NCBI GenBank assembly: GCA_013423385.1
Contig: BLZA01000023.1
Span: 499,782 to 563,781 of the forward strand
DNA: 64,000 nucleotides
Source of the DNA: Naganishia liquefaciens
Taxonomy: Eukaryota > Basidiomycota > Tremellomycetes > Filobasidiales > Filobasidiaceae
Direction of reading: 5' to 3'
In this document: piece by piece, positions 45,879-57,711 of the stretch
Layout of the letters: each line of letters begins with the position of its first letter
How positions within the stretch are numbered: position 1 is the first letter of the stretch
Program-made: the position numbers and the translations under genes
The notes under the pieces: generated by a model
Databases searched by the model: none
What the model saw: only the letters and a program-made list of their open reading frames with translations
What the model was told of the DNA's origin: nothing

Positions 45879-47445
45879 ATGTCTGCCGCACCAGCGCCCG
45901 GCTCAACCATGCCGCCGCAAGAAACACCCTCGACGGATGAAGCCTCTCTGCTGGTTCCGCCAAATCCCGCCGTACTGGCACAGCAACCGCGAGGCTCCAT
46001 CCTACTGAATCGCAATGATCCGACATGTATTCCTCCTGCAATGGCAAACGCCTCGATCAAATCATCCTCGAGTGCTTCATCTATGCTCTCCAACGTCAAG
46101 AATGCATTCCTCTTTGGAGAGACAGCAAGGCCACGCCAACCGGGGCCACCTGCAGCTGTGTTCAATAACCGGAATCGCGCCAGTTCCACGTCAAGTAACG
46201 GATCAACAACATCCATGGGATCGTATGGCGGGATGGCCCCTCAAAGTGCTTCAGCTAGACGAAGAGCGCCCTCACCAAGCGTCTCATTTGCGCCGTTACC
46301 CTATGTTCCGAACCTGGAGAGGAGAAGAAGTATCACCCTCGGTGTGGCCGCCAGGAGTAATTTACTCAAGACGCAAGGTGGCGCGGCTAGTGGAATGGGA
46401 ACCCCGAGCGCGCCTTTGACTCCTGGGGTAACGCCGAGAAAGGACGGAATGAAGGGATATCTGATGATGACGGATGAGGAATGGGAATATTACAAAAAGG
46501 AAAAGGCCAACGAGTGAGGCTGGCCCGCGCTCATACTTCCGTGTCTTTACGCTGACATCGCTTTGCAGGCAATCAACCAGTCCGCCTGAGCTGCACCACC
46601 TCGTGAAGGAGTCTGGCAAGAAGTTATGGCAAAAAGCGAGATCGTTCTCGTCTTCATCCTCGAAGAGTGCCTCATCGCCAAATACTGGAACCAAGGCACT
46701 GGATTCACCCGACAGTGGCTCACTCGCCTCTGTTTCCTCACGACCGTCTCCACCTGAATCCCTTGCAGAGGCGCAAGATTCTAACCTTTTGATTGGTCCG
46801 TCTTCTGGCAGACCTAGAGTCGGACTCCTCGGCCGCGCTGGCTCGTACAACGAGCATGCCCTTGAGGACTCTAGCGAGTTCGGCAGTATCGCCGAAGAGG
46901 ACGAAGAAGCATTGGCAGAGGCAGAGGATGAAGTACGACTGGACATGATCCCGAATCCATACCTCCAGACAAACGGCTACAGACCCCGTACAGAGTCGGC
47001 ATCAACGACGTCCGAATCGAGCGGTGGTGACAGCTATAATGACGATTTTGACGAGGAAGACGATCCACCAGTCGAATTACCCGCATACCTCAAGAAGGAT
47101 ATGGGTGCAGAGCGGCGGCACTACATGCACGAACACGCAGCGATAGAAGCATCTGGAGGAGTCACGCATAGCTCAAGCAGTGGCGCAGCTACTCCGACAG
47201 CTATGGCACATGATCACGAGAGACATCAATCATACGCGCACCAACCGCTATCTCAGTCACCGTCAGATGGCCATCTGCCACAAAACCATCTTCAACACGC
47301 CAACATCGCCAACCACTTGATGACGCTGGACCTCAATTCGAAGGGTAAGGGTGAATCGGAAGGTGACGCCACCCCTCGAGTTTCCGGAAGTCCCAGAATA
47401 CGGCCTTTAAGCACGACTACGTTTTCGAGTGTCGAGCGAAGTTGA
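45879..47445 (+). CDS. Serine-rich conserved protein, unknown function
   Basis: Two exons: 45879 to 46515, and about 46569-47445, joined at GAG (intron GTGAGGCTGG to TTTGCAG). The product is about 500 residues, disordered, with Ser/Pro/Ala-rich segments. The most conserved-looking parts are RRRSITLGVAARSNLL, KGYLMMTDEEWEYYKKEKA and HLVKESGKKLWQKARSFSSS; I recall similar blocks in other basidiomycete yeasts but no function. A phosphorylation-type pattern (SFSSSSSKS, SPNTG, SPDSG) and acidic tracts (EEDEEALAEAEDE) may indicate regulation. The first M of the frame at 45807 is a TTG codon; 45879 is the first ATG. Confidence 0.75.
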
Positions 47446-47656
47446 TTGTGAACCCTCAGTCATGTAGGACACGCATAGATACTGTATCCGGGGGAATCCG
47501 TTTGTACCGTGGGCATTGAGAACAAGCAAATTGCATCGCACACAATGTATTTGGTATACCATGACTCCGTAGATCAACCACTGCCAAAATGACTGTTCGT
47601 CCCAAGAACCGAATTTGTTGATCACTGGATCCAATGGTGGTGTGCAATATGTCCTT

Positions 47657-49325
47657 TTACTCCTCCGTGATATGAGCGGCTATGACAGTAATGCTGATAT
47701 CAGAGCGAAGGGTAAGTTAGCACATGTATATATAGATATAGCCAGATGGATCGGCGTGCTTACTCGTCAATCTTCCCTCCGGGATATCGAATCCCTTCTT
47801 TGGCCGCAGCCTCTGCATCGGCGTAGAAAATCAGCTTCCAATCGCTTCCACTTTTTTTGGGGCTTGGCGCCATTTTCACTCACGCTCGAAAGGACTGACG
47901 ATATCTTGTCGAGACATGCAGAGTCTGGCATATGCAACCAGTACGTCCGCTAATAGTCGAGCACGCTCCAGGGCTTTTTCAGCCGGGAGCAAGAAAGCAT
48001 TGGTCGGGTTGGCCAGTGTCGCATCTACGTGTTTTAGCAGCGCCAAAATCTGTGAGTTGTGCACGTTGTCGGCAAGTCCGTCGGTCTGTGGAGGCAGGGT
48101 GTCAAAAGGAGTGCTGGCCGTGCGCGGTGGGAAAGGTCTCACATAGAGTAGGACCATGTCACCCTTTTGTAGTTTCTGCTTGTACAGGTCACCGTTCTCT
48201 GGCAGATCCATGACCATACCGGCCGAGGGCGAGCCTTTCTTCAGTTTCGTTAGCTGTCGCTACAAAAGACAGGCGCATATTAGTCTCGAAGAAGCCAACC
48301 TCAAGGATCATGCTTACCGGGCAGTTGAAGTAATGAGTCTGGGAAGGCGCTTCAAAGAAGACTTTGCCGTCACGGATAATGCTAAATCCTGAATCGCCAA
48401 GACTGAATCAAATATTTTGTTCAGCACCGACCATACTGCATGATTCTTGATAAGGAAGCCCTCACTTTATTGACTCCAAGGTACCGCTCGTACTGTCAAA
48501 GCTGCTCACGCAAGCCGTCGCAGAGCCTAGAAAAGCATAAGATTTCAGTGATCATGCATACGCCCAGAGATCGCTAACATACCGCACGGCACGCCATCCT
48601 CCTTTATAACAGCCTCATAGGCATTGCTCAGGATCTTTGCGACGGAGGCGCTGGGATTCTTATCGCTTTGCTTGGATGCATGCCACATCAGAGCTTGAGA
48701 GAAAAGAGAGGGATCGACGCCCTCGCTTGCCCATCCTCCCACGCCGTCGGATAACCCGAGAATAGTCCGCTAAGCAGAATTTTAGCTTGCGGAAGACGCT
48801 CACGCCCGTTATAACTGACAGCATCTCCCTGGTAGATAACTGAATTCAGCAGTGGTGTTGTATCAAATTCGAAGCCATGCTTACCCCTTGCCGTACCAAG
48901 AAAAAGTCTTCGCCTGCTCCCCATCGCTTCCTGTCCTGGATTACACCCTCCAATTGCTTGGCCTGCTCCACATCGCTCAGCTCTTTCCCTTCTTCGGTGC
49001 CTGTCGTCTTAAGCAACTCCGTCCGCAATGTTCCCATCCCCAGCATCTGGTCCTTCCATCTCGCAATCGGCCCGGCCTGGAATCCCTTACTGGCAGACCT
49101 GTCGGCTTCGTCTCTTGTTGAAAAAGGCGGACTATCCTTTGACGCAAATGAGACTCCGACGTGGCATCGGAGGGGTTGCGATAAAGCGTGAGATTGCGCA
49201 GCCGTGCGGCTTGTCGATAGGCTTCGCGCGAAGTATTGCGGCGTGCGCGAGCCTAGTCGGAGAGCACCGGTCGCGGTCAGAGTGACGTTGCGGTGAGCTC
49301 CGGAGCACGAAAGACGCAGAGTCAT
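47657..49325 (-). CDS. PTC7: Mitochondrial PP2C-type phosphatase
   Basis: Mitochondrial type-2C phosphatase of the Ptc7/PPTC7 group, which in yeast activates CoQ biosynthesis and affects mitophagy. Starts at 49325: MTLRLSCSGAHRNVTL, then ARSLSTSRTAA, a good presequence (an upstream start at 49484 is possible). Core motifs: KRWGAGEDFFLVRQ, LGLSDGVGGWASEG (metal-binding), SATACVSSFDS, LYTDGLADNVHN (metal-binding) and SPFEQ followed by AAKEGIRYPGGKIDD, DDITVIAAHITEE. Short introns break these; the last two were placed from frame (47713-47760 and about 47811-47892). Stop at 47657-47659. The DG and DD metal ligands are present, so it should be active. Confidence 0.9.
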
Positions 49326-49773
49326 CCTGAAGGGGTCGAGCAAAGGCAGAAGCAGCAGGGACCTATCGACAGCGACAGTGCTTGGCTTGTGAATCGCTAC
49401 TTCGCTCGTATTCTTTGCAAGAAATGTGCGGTCGATCGCCGTGTGGAGACCCCGACCAGAGGCATCTGTGACATGTCTGGTCACCAGAGTGGTACAGCGA
49501 GCTCTGGCGATACCCTCATCGATGCGCTGTCATCCAAGACGGATCCCAAGCCGTCACTCAACGGAGCGTGCATTTGCGACGCCATTTCACCAAACGGGCG
49601 GCTCCCAGGCTAGATTATTGTAACCCAAACATCGAGCAGTCCCCAACCCGTGATTGTCGGACGAGATAAGCCGAAGCAGGTCAGAACGGTCGTTTCTCGA
49701 AGAAAGTCGTGACCAAAGTTGCAAAGCGGTCGCCGTCGCACACGCTCACACATCCGCATCCTTTGCACTCGAG
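49326..49773. other. Divergent promoter, PTC7 / OHCU decarboxylase
   Basis: About 0.45 kb between divergent genes. No distinct element seen. Confidence 0.4.
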
Positions 49774-50466
49774 ATGGATTCCCCCGCCATACCAGCCCTT
49801 GCTTCATTGACCGACGCCTCCGCGGTCGATCAGGCAATATCCCTCCTACTGGAGCCCTCGCCAATCCTGCATTCCAAGCTCACGCCAGCAGTCACTCGAC
49901 ACATCGCCAGCGCCGGCGTTCCCGACTACTATTCCCAACTGATCGACCTGTGCGCCGACGAGATCTCACGGTGGAGTCTCGAGGACAAGGCCGCGTTCCT
50001 GGGTGGGCATCCGCTGATTGGCGAGGTAAAGAACTTGTCGGCGATGAGTGCCAAGGAGCAAGGAGGAAAGAGCGTGCGGACGCCAGCAATCGTCCTGAGA
50101 AGGTATGAACTCCCCGATATACACCTCACGGTATCGTCGTTGACAATGCCTTCGGGTCCCAGACTTGCACACCTGAATAAACTCTACTCGCGTCTCTATC
50201 CAGGCCTGCCGTATATCACCTTTGTCGCCGGCAGGTCTCGAGCTGCCATTGTCAAGGAGATGGAAGCCGTTCTGGGCCTGCCTGCATCGCCTGAGCCGAT
50301 CCCTGACGACTGGCAAGAGGTCGAGAAGCCGGAGTTGGACAGCACAGAGGTTCATGCAAAGATGCAGCAGTGGGGCAGCGTCGAATGGCAGAAGGAAATG
50401 AAGCGAGCTCTGGGCGATATATGGCTAATCGCCAGGTCAAGATTACAGGGAATGGGCGTGCAGTGA
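49774..50466 (+). CDS. OHCU decarboxylase-domain protein
   Basis: 2-oxo-4-hydroxy-4-carboxy-5-ureidoimidazoline decarboxylase, the last step turning uric acid to (S)-allantoin in peroxisomal or cytosolic purine breakdown. One exon of 230 codons with no intron, unusual in this window. Motifs: KAAFLGGHPLIGEVKNLSAM with the catalytic His, SAMSAKEQGG, KLYSRLYPGLPYITFVAGR and GRSRAAIVKEMEAVLG. A family-specific C-terminal helix follows (WGSVEWQKEMKRALGD). The C-terminus ends QGMGVQ, so there is no PTS1. The start is the first ATG that leaves an N-terminus MDSPAIPALASLTDAS like other fungal members. Confidence 0.9.
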   Translation: MDSPAIPALASLTDASAVDQAISLLLEPSPILHSKLTPAVTRHIASAGVPDYYSQLIDLCADEISRWSLEDKAAFLGGHPLIGEVKNLSAMSAKEQGGKSVRTPAIVLRRYELPDIHLTVSSLTMPSGPRLAHLNKLYSRLYPGLPYITFVAGRSRAAIVKEMEAVLGLPASPEPIPDDWQEVEKPELDSTEVHAKMQQWGSVEWQKEMKRALGDIWLIARSRLQGMGVQ

Positions 50467-50677
50467 GGGCAGTGACAGTACACGAGAGGCAAGTCAACGC
50501 GTGCGTGACAATCCCGCTCAAGGTATGGTTGTACCCGTATACAACAGCCTACAGCATTCTCCTGACAACCTGGACTGCCCACGTCCACGAGACTGCACAG
50601 CTGACTGTTCTCGAGTCCCAATTGGCTCTCACGCCGAATAAGCGGGACCACGAATCATCCCCTTGATCCTTGTCAAC

Positions 50678-53496
50678 TCAAGCCTGAGCTTTGGTATACG
50701 TCAGATACTCTTGCCACAAGGCCTGATCACACTTTTCCAGGTAGCTCGTGACGTCGAGATAACATACGCGGGTAGCCATCTTCTTGGTCGTTCCGGCACC
50801 CAATCCAATCTTCTTACCGCCCACCTAGAAACAAGGTAGCGATCAGCTCGTATCGGTGAACACCTGACGTGGGACTCACCTCCATGATCGCTTCCCACTT
50901 CGAGGGTCCAGCCTTCATAGCGACTGTCTCGTACGCGATTTCCGGTTGACCGAATCCGAAGCGCTTGCAGTAATAGTCCATGAACGCACGAGCATCGCGC
51001 AGAGTGATGGTCTCGCCCGTGGACAGCTGCGTGACATCCTCGCTGTCCGCGTCCTCCGCCTCGGGACTCTCAGGGGCATCGGTTCCCCCTGGCGCGGGCT
51101 GTTCCTCCGCCTTCATCTGTGATACATCCACTTAGCTGAAACCAAAAGACTCGTTTCCAACGACATACTAGTCCTGCCTGAATCAGCTGGAACAAGGCAC
51201 TCAGGCACGCCAGCTTCTCTGCTTGCACACGCGACGGATCATCACCGACTCCTATGATGGAGGGATGCCCAACTATCGGCAGCTTGGCTCTGTCAAGGTG
51301 TGAAGGAGCGCATGCTCAGGCGATGCGCTAGTCACACGATTGCGAACACGCACCTGGTCATTGGTTTCCCTCCTAGCCGGCCAGCCGCGATACGATAAGC
51401 CGGACCCCGGGGTCCGAGGCCGTTCGCGCCTCCTTTACCACCTGTGAGGAAATTTGCCACCGGTGCCTTGGGATTCTCGATCCAGACCGGCTTGATCAGA
51501 TTCTTCAAGTCGGGATACTGGCTGATGATATAGTCCTTGTCTTGTAACGGCGCATTGAGTGTGTCTGGTCTGATACTGGAGATGGGAGCGGTTGCAGGAG
51601 AAGCCGGCGCTGACGGTATTTCGAATCCGCGACGCGCTGTAAGTGGTTCGGAATTCGATCCAGTGGTGGCCTGTCTTGCATACGGCTTACTGCTGGCGTT
51701 TCTGTTGAGATTGAGACTGGGTGGTACAGGTCTATCAGGTCGTGCAAGGGGGCCTTGTGCCTGCTGTTGATATGGGGATCCCTTAGTCTTAAAGGCGTTT
51801 TCTGACGCCATGTTGCTTCCGGTTGCGCTTAGAGATGCGCGGGAATGCAAAGTTGGAGGTGCCCCGTTGACCAGGGATCGTTCTCCGCTTGGCGCCAGCC
51901 CATTAGATGACCCCGTCAATGATGTGCTCTTGAGGCCTTCGTGCTCGATTTTCGGATTACGATGACTGTCTTTGGTGCGCATGCTTTCCCGTTCCGCATG
52001 AGAGTATGAACCGCGCCGGTCGTCTTGCCGTGGCGAGTGAGTCCGATCACGGCCTGCGAGCGGGAAATGATCATGAGCGACCGACATGTCGCTATGAGAA
52101 TAAACCCACCTTCATGCGAATGCCTATTATAATTCGTACTACCACCATTCAATCTTCCGCGGTGATCTTGATCATCTGTTGAAGCTCTCGAGCGCTCCCT
52201 AAAGCTCCGGCTGTTACTTGCTTCCCTGTGCTCTTCCGCCTCCCTTCTGGGCCTGTCGCTTCCCGTATCTCGTCGATCCCTGACATCATCCGCGGCTCTT
52301 CTTTCCCTATGACGCGTGGAATGACTTGCGTCGTCGCCGTTCTCACGCGTTCTGGCTGCCGGCCTCGATGCCTCCCGATAATCGGATCTAGGCCGATCCC
52401 TTCGTTCCTCTGAAACAGCGCGATCACTGGCCCACGCTTTCCTCTCAACGCTGTCTTCACGGCGATGGTGTTGTCTTGAGTCCCTGTGATCTACTCGCGT
52501 ATCGCGGTCGCGCCTGGATTCATGATCGCGTCTTGTATCGTGGTCGTTTCTCGCTTCATAGTCAAGTCTTGAATCATGCGCGTGTCTGCCGTTGTGCTCT
52601 CGAGACCGGCGACCATACGAATGGTCACGCATATCTTCATCTCCGGCGCGATAGCTATCGCCCTCCGTCCTGCGCCTCTTTGTCGAATAATATGCCTCCT
52701 CCCTGGGAGACCTCTGCACGCGGCGCAAAGAATCCTCCCTCCGCTCCCGTCGTCCCGTACCACTCGACCGATCGTCCTCGTCTCGCGCTCTGACAGGACT
52801 CCAATCACGTCTCCTCCAACTCGAGCCGTGTACGTGTCCATCGTACCGCTTCGGTGACGGTGACCGCGGAGCAATATAGGAGTCGGCGGGAGGGATCGGC
52901 GCGATGTACGAGTCTGTGTGTGTCCTGAGTGGCCTGAGTGCTCGCATGTCGTCGGCGGTCCATGTATCCACTCTTGGACGCGGAGGCAGTGCCGTGGTAG
53001 GACCAGCAGGGCGGATAAGGGATGAGCCCAGTGTATGGCACTTTTCGGTTTCGGCAATTATTGCGGGTTCCATGCGGAGGAGCAGTGCGGGGATTTTGGA
53101 GTCTGGGTTTGCTTCCCGCTCCGCATGACCGTTCAGGCGCAGCAAGCTCTTCTCCCTTGCGTCGATTTCGCTTGTGCGTCCTGATTCCGCGGCTTGGAGA
53201 GTCACCGCATCCGACTGGGGGATATCTGCCTTGCCGGGTGGCGATGATGGAGTGGGCAGTCTTGGCGCGTCCTGAGCTATTATGCCGCCCGCTGTAGTTT
53301 CCTCCATCGCTCTTTCCTCATTCTCTCCGTCCGTGGCAATCTTGGACACCTCGTTTCCGTCATTCCCCGAAACCTCTGTTGCCTCTTTCTCTTGGATATC
53401 GTCCCCCTTCTGACTCTCCACGCCTTCATGGTTGTTCGGTGCATCTCTTGGCGGATTCACATCCGTCACTGTGGCGTCCGCAGGTGAGAGAGACAT
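50678..53496 (-). CDS. RS/RD-rich RNA-binding protein with dsRBD-like C-terminus
   Basis: Several exons. The N-terminal 500 residues are charged and repetitive: acidic stretch, then RRREDSVERK, ERRDRPRSDYREAS and similar Arg-Asp/Arg-Glu/Arg-Ser dipeptides as in splicing-associated proteins. The middle is Pro/Ser/Asn-rich. The C-terminus holds two folded segments: PAYRIAAGRLGGKPMTR with LPIVGHPSIIGVGDDPSRVQ, and ARAFMDYYCKRFGFGQPEI, KWEAIMEV, GGKKIGLGAGTTKKMATR. The second resembles a double-stranded RNA binding domain, including its GxGxxKK end. Nuclear RNA processing is inferred. I take ATG 53496 (MSLSPADATVTD); an open frame continues upstream to a TTG at 53598 and a spliced 5' exon is possible. 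Confidence 0.72.
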
Positions 53497-54062
53497 TCGT
53501 GCCACCTGCCCCCTCAAGGCCAACCGTTCTGCCGAAATCCCGCCGGAAGTGTCCCTATACGACGACGCGTCTGCAGGTCGTCCAAGGCGTTGCTCCAAAA
53601 TCGCGCCACCAAGCTTTCGGTTCCGGGTGCGGGTCTTTGCCAGGTTGTACGATCAAGCGAACCAGATCAATCCTTTGCGCAGCGCGGCAGCAGCAGCGCG
53701 AATGTGTGCTGGCCCGCCAAGTCCCGTCGCGCGCGCCCATGCTCGAGTCGAATCGAGTCGACGAGAGCGCAGGAGACCGCGTCCGTCGTTCCAGAGTCAC
53801 GTGAGTGTGAGACAGGCACGCTGGGGCCTCGTTGGCCATGTCCCGGTTACCAGGGGGTTACTGCTGCAAGACCGGGGTATACCTCGATAGGCCCCCTAGT
53901 CCACAAGTGGGCACCTCGAACTCAGAGTAGCAGCTCGAATGGCAGGCAAAGCTGTGACACACACGCGGCATACTGAAAAACCCGACAAAAGCCATGTCGG
54001 TGTGTGTGCGTATGCTCTTAGAGCTGCTTGGGGGGTCCACTCGACATGCTTTTCTATCGTAT
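53497..54062. other. Intergenic, upstream of RNA-binding gene
   Basis: About 0.57 kb between two minus-strand genes. It may include a missed 5' exon of the RNA-binding protein gene (open frame to 53598). Nothing else seen. Confidence 0.4.
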
Positions 54063-55196
54063 TCACAACTTGGCCTTGACCTGTCCCTCGGCCAGACGTC
54101 CCCATCCCGGATTAACCGTCGCACACACATCCTCCACCGATCGCAAGATCCATTCGATTCCCTCATCGCTCCCCAGCCATTCCTGCCCCTGTAGCCGTTC
54201 CTCCTTCTCTGCCCCGCTTCCCTCCTGCAAGCTCTTCTTCAGCCCGTATACATGACTCGTCAACTGCGGTCCCACACCCTGCTGCGCCTTGAGGCACGAC
54301 ATGGCGACGACCGAGGTCAAGATCCGACCGACTTTGGCGTGGCCGGCGGGGAACGTGGTGAGCGGATCGGCAAACATGTGGCCGTAGTGGGCGTGAAGGA
54401 TGTGCACGGGCAGGTCCGGGTGGGATTTGGCGAGCTTGGCGAGGAGCTTGTCCGAGTAGGGCTGGTAGATGTTGTCCCATAGAGCCTTTCCGCGGGCATC
54501 GGCCGCGACCACGTTGTCTGGCGTGGCTCTCCTGGGCAGCGAGGGAAACACACCCGATTAGGTCTGGTAGCATGGCAAGGGGAACGTTTGATACTTGCCT
54601 CAATGGTTCGCTGCTCAGCCCAGACTTGACGTCCTCGGGTAGATGTGCTCTCAACGCTCCGAGCGCATTGATCGTCTGTCAATTCGTGGAAACCGTAAGC
54701 CTTTGGTACGTCTGGGATCCCGGCCTGGAACCGTACCCGGGGAATCTATAAATGTTCATGTTCATTAGCTTGGGTTCGTTTGCGGGAAAAACCGCCAGAG
54801 CGCGCTCACACCGCTGAAACCGATACATTTGATCCCGGTTTCTCGCATGATCTACGTGTGCAAAACAGCGATGAGAGACCTTGGCTCCGAGATATACTCT
54901 TGCGATCCAGAGCGGGAACTCACCGCGGCCGTCTGTGTCCGCGCCGAGACTGATTCCCCCTCTGGTGCAGCATACGAATACAGCTCACACAGCGTCGCAG
55001 GCGAATTGACCGTAACGAGCGCCGCCGTTGTCATGACGATCCAGGCATCCTCGGCCAAGCCTGCCGCGGACGCCTTGGAGCTCAGCCGGCCAAAGAGCTT
55101 GTCCGAGACGGCTTTGCCCGGTGAAGGGAGGGCCGAGCCGATGTTGTTGGGCCCGGCGATGAGGGCTTTGATGCTGGATGAGAGGCGTACGGACAT
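54063..55196 (-). CDS. AhpD-like protein (carboxymuconolactone decarboxylase fold)
   Basis: Helical protein of the AhpD/CMD superfamily, as found widely in fungi with unknown substrate. Minus-strand exons: 55196 to about 54925, a short one with IMRETGIKCIGFSG, one with IPR, then TINALGALRAHLPEDVKSGL, and a last large one from 54531 down to 54063. The motif GIKCIGFSGIPRTINALGAL is the typical CMD core, although only one of the two AhpD cysteines is seen. The last exon has DNIYQPYSDKLLAKLAKSHP and HILHAHYGHMFADP. The intron 54532-54598 requires a GC donor (GCAAGT). Start: ATG 55196 follows a GTG at 55229. The neighbour NDK1 is divergent. Peroxidase-like activity is uncertain. Confidence 0.75.
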
Positions 55197-55649
55197 GGTG
55201 TGTGCCAACGGTGAGGTCTCGATCCGCACGGGAGGGGGGAGGGGGGGCGCCCGTGGTTTCCGGTGTGCGCGATGCGTTTGTCTGCTATTTCAAGATTGCT
55301 GCTCGGGCGACGGGGTGAGACGGTCGAATTCGCGTGCCAATTCCGCCGACGGACAACGCCGTTGCAAGGTGGCGGCCTCCCCCGGCGGCCGCCGCTTTTC
55401 CCCCTCGCCTCCCGGTCTGTGTGACACGTCATTCTGCGCGACTCGCCGTTTTTCCCGGGCGGCGATCCCAGGCGCAGCGTGGATGGTTCGCGCGAATTCT
55501 CGCAGCCCGCGGCTGTTGGTGCAGTTTCCATTCCATTCCATTCGCTCCCATCGCTGCCCAGCTGTCATGTCAAGAGCTCGTCTCGAATCGCGGTTACCAG
55601 CCGTGTGTTGCCTTCCCCTTCCCACCAAATCCTATACCTAATCTCCAAA
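55197..55649. other. Divergent promoter, AhpD-like / NDK1
   Basis: About 0.45 kb, GC-rich, with a G-run on the plus strand (GGAGGGGGGAGGGGGGG, about 55231-55247) close to the AhpD-like start. The C/T-rich 55590-55649 is the likely NDK1 leader. Confidence 0.45.
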
Positions 55650-56361
55650 ATGTCTACCGAACAAACCTACATCATGGTCAAGGTACGCATCTTTACCGAC
55701 TGGCGAATGCGTAACCCGTTCTCACCCGTTTGGTCGTCTTCCTCATAGCCTGACGGTGTCCAGCGAGGACTCGTCGGTGAAATCATCGGCCGATTCGAGA
55801 AGCGAGGCTACAAGGTCAGTTTGGCCCGGCGTGCAGAATGCCAATGGCTTCTGCTCACTTGGCCCATTCCTCACAGCTCGTCGGCTTGAAGATGTGCGCC
55901 CCCGGCCAGGAGCACTTGGAGCAGCACTACGCCGACCTGAAGGAAAAGGCCTTCTTCCCCGGACTCATCAAGTACATGAACTCGGGCCCCGTCGTCGGTA
56001 TGGTTTGGGAGGGTTTGGACGCCGTCAAGACCGGTCGATCCATCTTGGGCGCTACCAACCCCTTGCAGTCCGCCCCCGGTACCATCCGAGGTGACTTTGC
56101 CCTCGCCGTCGGCCGAAACGTCTGCCACGGTTCCGACACGTAGGTTTTGCTGCAGAATGCCCATTGCGAGTCCACGAGGTGCTAACCGAGATCCTTGACA
56201 AACAGCGTCGAGAACGCCCAGAAGGAGATCAACCTCTGGTTCGGCAAGGAGGGTGTCACCAAGTGGGCGTAAGTATTGGTGACCTCGGCAAGCTCGGACG
56301 TGCGCTGACTTTTTTTCCCCGTCACAGCCACCACTCCGACGCCTGGGTTCACGAAAAGTAA
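55650..56361 (+). CDS. YNK1: Nucleoside diphosphate kinase
   Basis: Transfers the gamma-phosphate of ATP to nucleoside diphosphates, via a phospho-histidine. Five exons: 55650-55682, 55749-55814, 55877-56139, 56206-56268 and 56328-56361. Product: [74 protein letters not shown] (active-site His) and a C-terminus [13 protein letters not shown]. About 150 residues, normal. Every arginine I read is CGA, a mark of strong codon bias. The protein is cytosolic; no leader is seen. Confidence 0.97.
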
Positions 56362-56511
56362 ATCATTCTTGACGTTCAAACGACACGCTCTGGCCCATCC
56401 AGGTCAAACGGTGCAATTGTCGCTCTAGAATAGTATTTGCAATCGATGACATATCGTCACACTGAACTCTTGTGGTCGGCGTTGCACGTTTTGGGCAACA
56501 CCCCCCATGCA

Positions 56512-57271
56512 TCAGAACTTGCGGATGCCTTCCCCGCCTCCCACCATCTTGCGCGAAATCTCCTTTTGCTCGTCGGTACTTTCCGTGTACCCGGCCGTCC
56601 CTTCAACGTTCCGCTCCCATCCATACATCTCTCCCATGTGCCTCGTCAACCAGCATATCTCCTTCCAGCACCTCGCGTTCACTTCTTCCTTGCCATTCGT
56701 TCCCTCGAGCCTCTTCTGCTCGTCCACCAACTCTTGCTCAGAGGGAGCCGATTCTGGCCACTTGATATTCTTGTCGCCGTATTGCTTGCGCAATACAGCA
56801 GGCTCAAGGCCGCGTCCAGCGAGTCCGACTTGATCGATCAGCATGAAAGCTGCAGCGTGCGCGGGCTTGTCCGATTTGAAGTCGCCTTGATACAAGGGAC
56901 ATTGTGCCAGAATATCCTCGTCGATTCCATTCGTCCAAGCTTTGGAATTGCACAAGTCGCCTTCGTACCTGTGCAGTATGCTGTGCAGCCATTGTCTGTA
57001 TACCCTTTGAGCTTTGGAAAAACAGCAAACGATGAACGGCACGGACTCACCCCCACGGATCATTCTGCATCTTTCGTGCCAAGAAATGGGCAGAATAGAG
57101 GTCCCCATTCAGCAGATGACAGGCGACTTCTACGGCAGGATGGAAGAGCGCATTGGCGATCTGAGATGCTGCCTCGGGCTTGTAGCCTTTGTTCGATTGT
57201 ATGTGGCCCGGTATAACACATGGAATCGGCGGCGAAGCCAACAGCTCTTCGACGAATTGCGGGATTGACAT
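56512..57271 (-). CDS. Conserved protein of unknown function
   Basis: Two exons: 57271 down to 57050, and a second to the stop at 56512-56514. Starts MSIPQFVEELLASPPIPCVI. The joint gives DPWG then VYRQWLHSILHRYEGDLCNS. Other parts: KAWTNGIDEDILAQCPLYQG, KPAHAAAFMLIDQVGLAG, and an EKRLEGTNGKEE-like charged helix, then CWKEICWLTRHMGEMYGWER. About 240 residues, soluble, helix-rich. I recall a DPWG..HR..HR.EGD pattern in other fungal hypotheticals but not a function. A CRE-type site lies 153 bases upstream of its start. Confidence 0.7.
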
Positions 57272-57711
57272 GATTTGTGAGCAGATTACGGCACGGTTAG
57301 CTCTGAGCTGAAAGATGTTGAGCGGGTGAAGTGTATGTGGGCCAGCAGAAGGTTCGTCTGAAGGCGGGTTGTCGCGAAGACTTCAGGTGTAGATCGTCGG
57401 TCAACTTTCGATCCCGATGAACATGACGTCAGCTCGATATCCGCCTGCGATTCTGGCTCGCACTCGCCACCTCTTCGCTGTTGGAGCTGTCAAGCCCTTC
57501 CCGACTTGTTCTCGAATGGGGTGGTCAAGTATTCACGGCACACCTTTCCGTAAAACAGCAAACCGGGTGATGTAGTATTGAATCTAGCAACATATGGATA
57601 TTTGCGCACAGTACAACAATTAGTCGTCAATACAGCAGTCTGCTTCAGGATTTCCGCAGCCCTCGGTCATTGAAGCAAGTGCAAGACAATTCATGCTACT
57701 TCGACTCCGCT
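57272..57711. other. Intergenic, upstream of 57271 gene
   Basis: About 0.44 kb with the promoter of the minus-strand unknown and the 3' end of the Mpv17-family gene. Contains the palindrome TGACGTCA at 57424-57431. Confidence 0.45.
57424..57431. promoter_or_regulatory. CRE-type palindrome TGACGTCA
   Basis: A perfect ATF/CREB consensus, 153 bases upstream of the start of the minus-strand unknown gene. Confidence 0.5.

Noticed and set aside
53497-53598. Upstream extension of the RNA-binding protein
   Set aside because: The only start in this part is TTG; a spliced 5' exon is possible but I could not place it.
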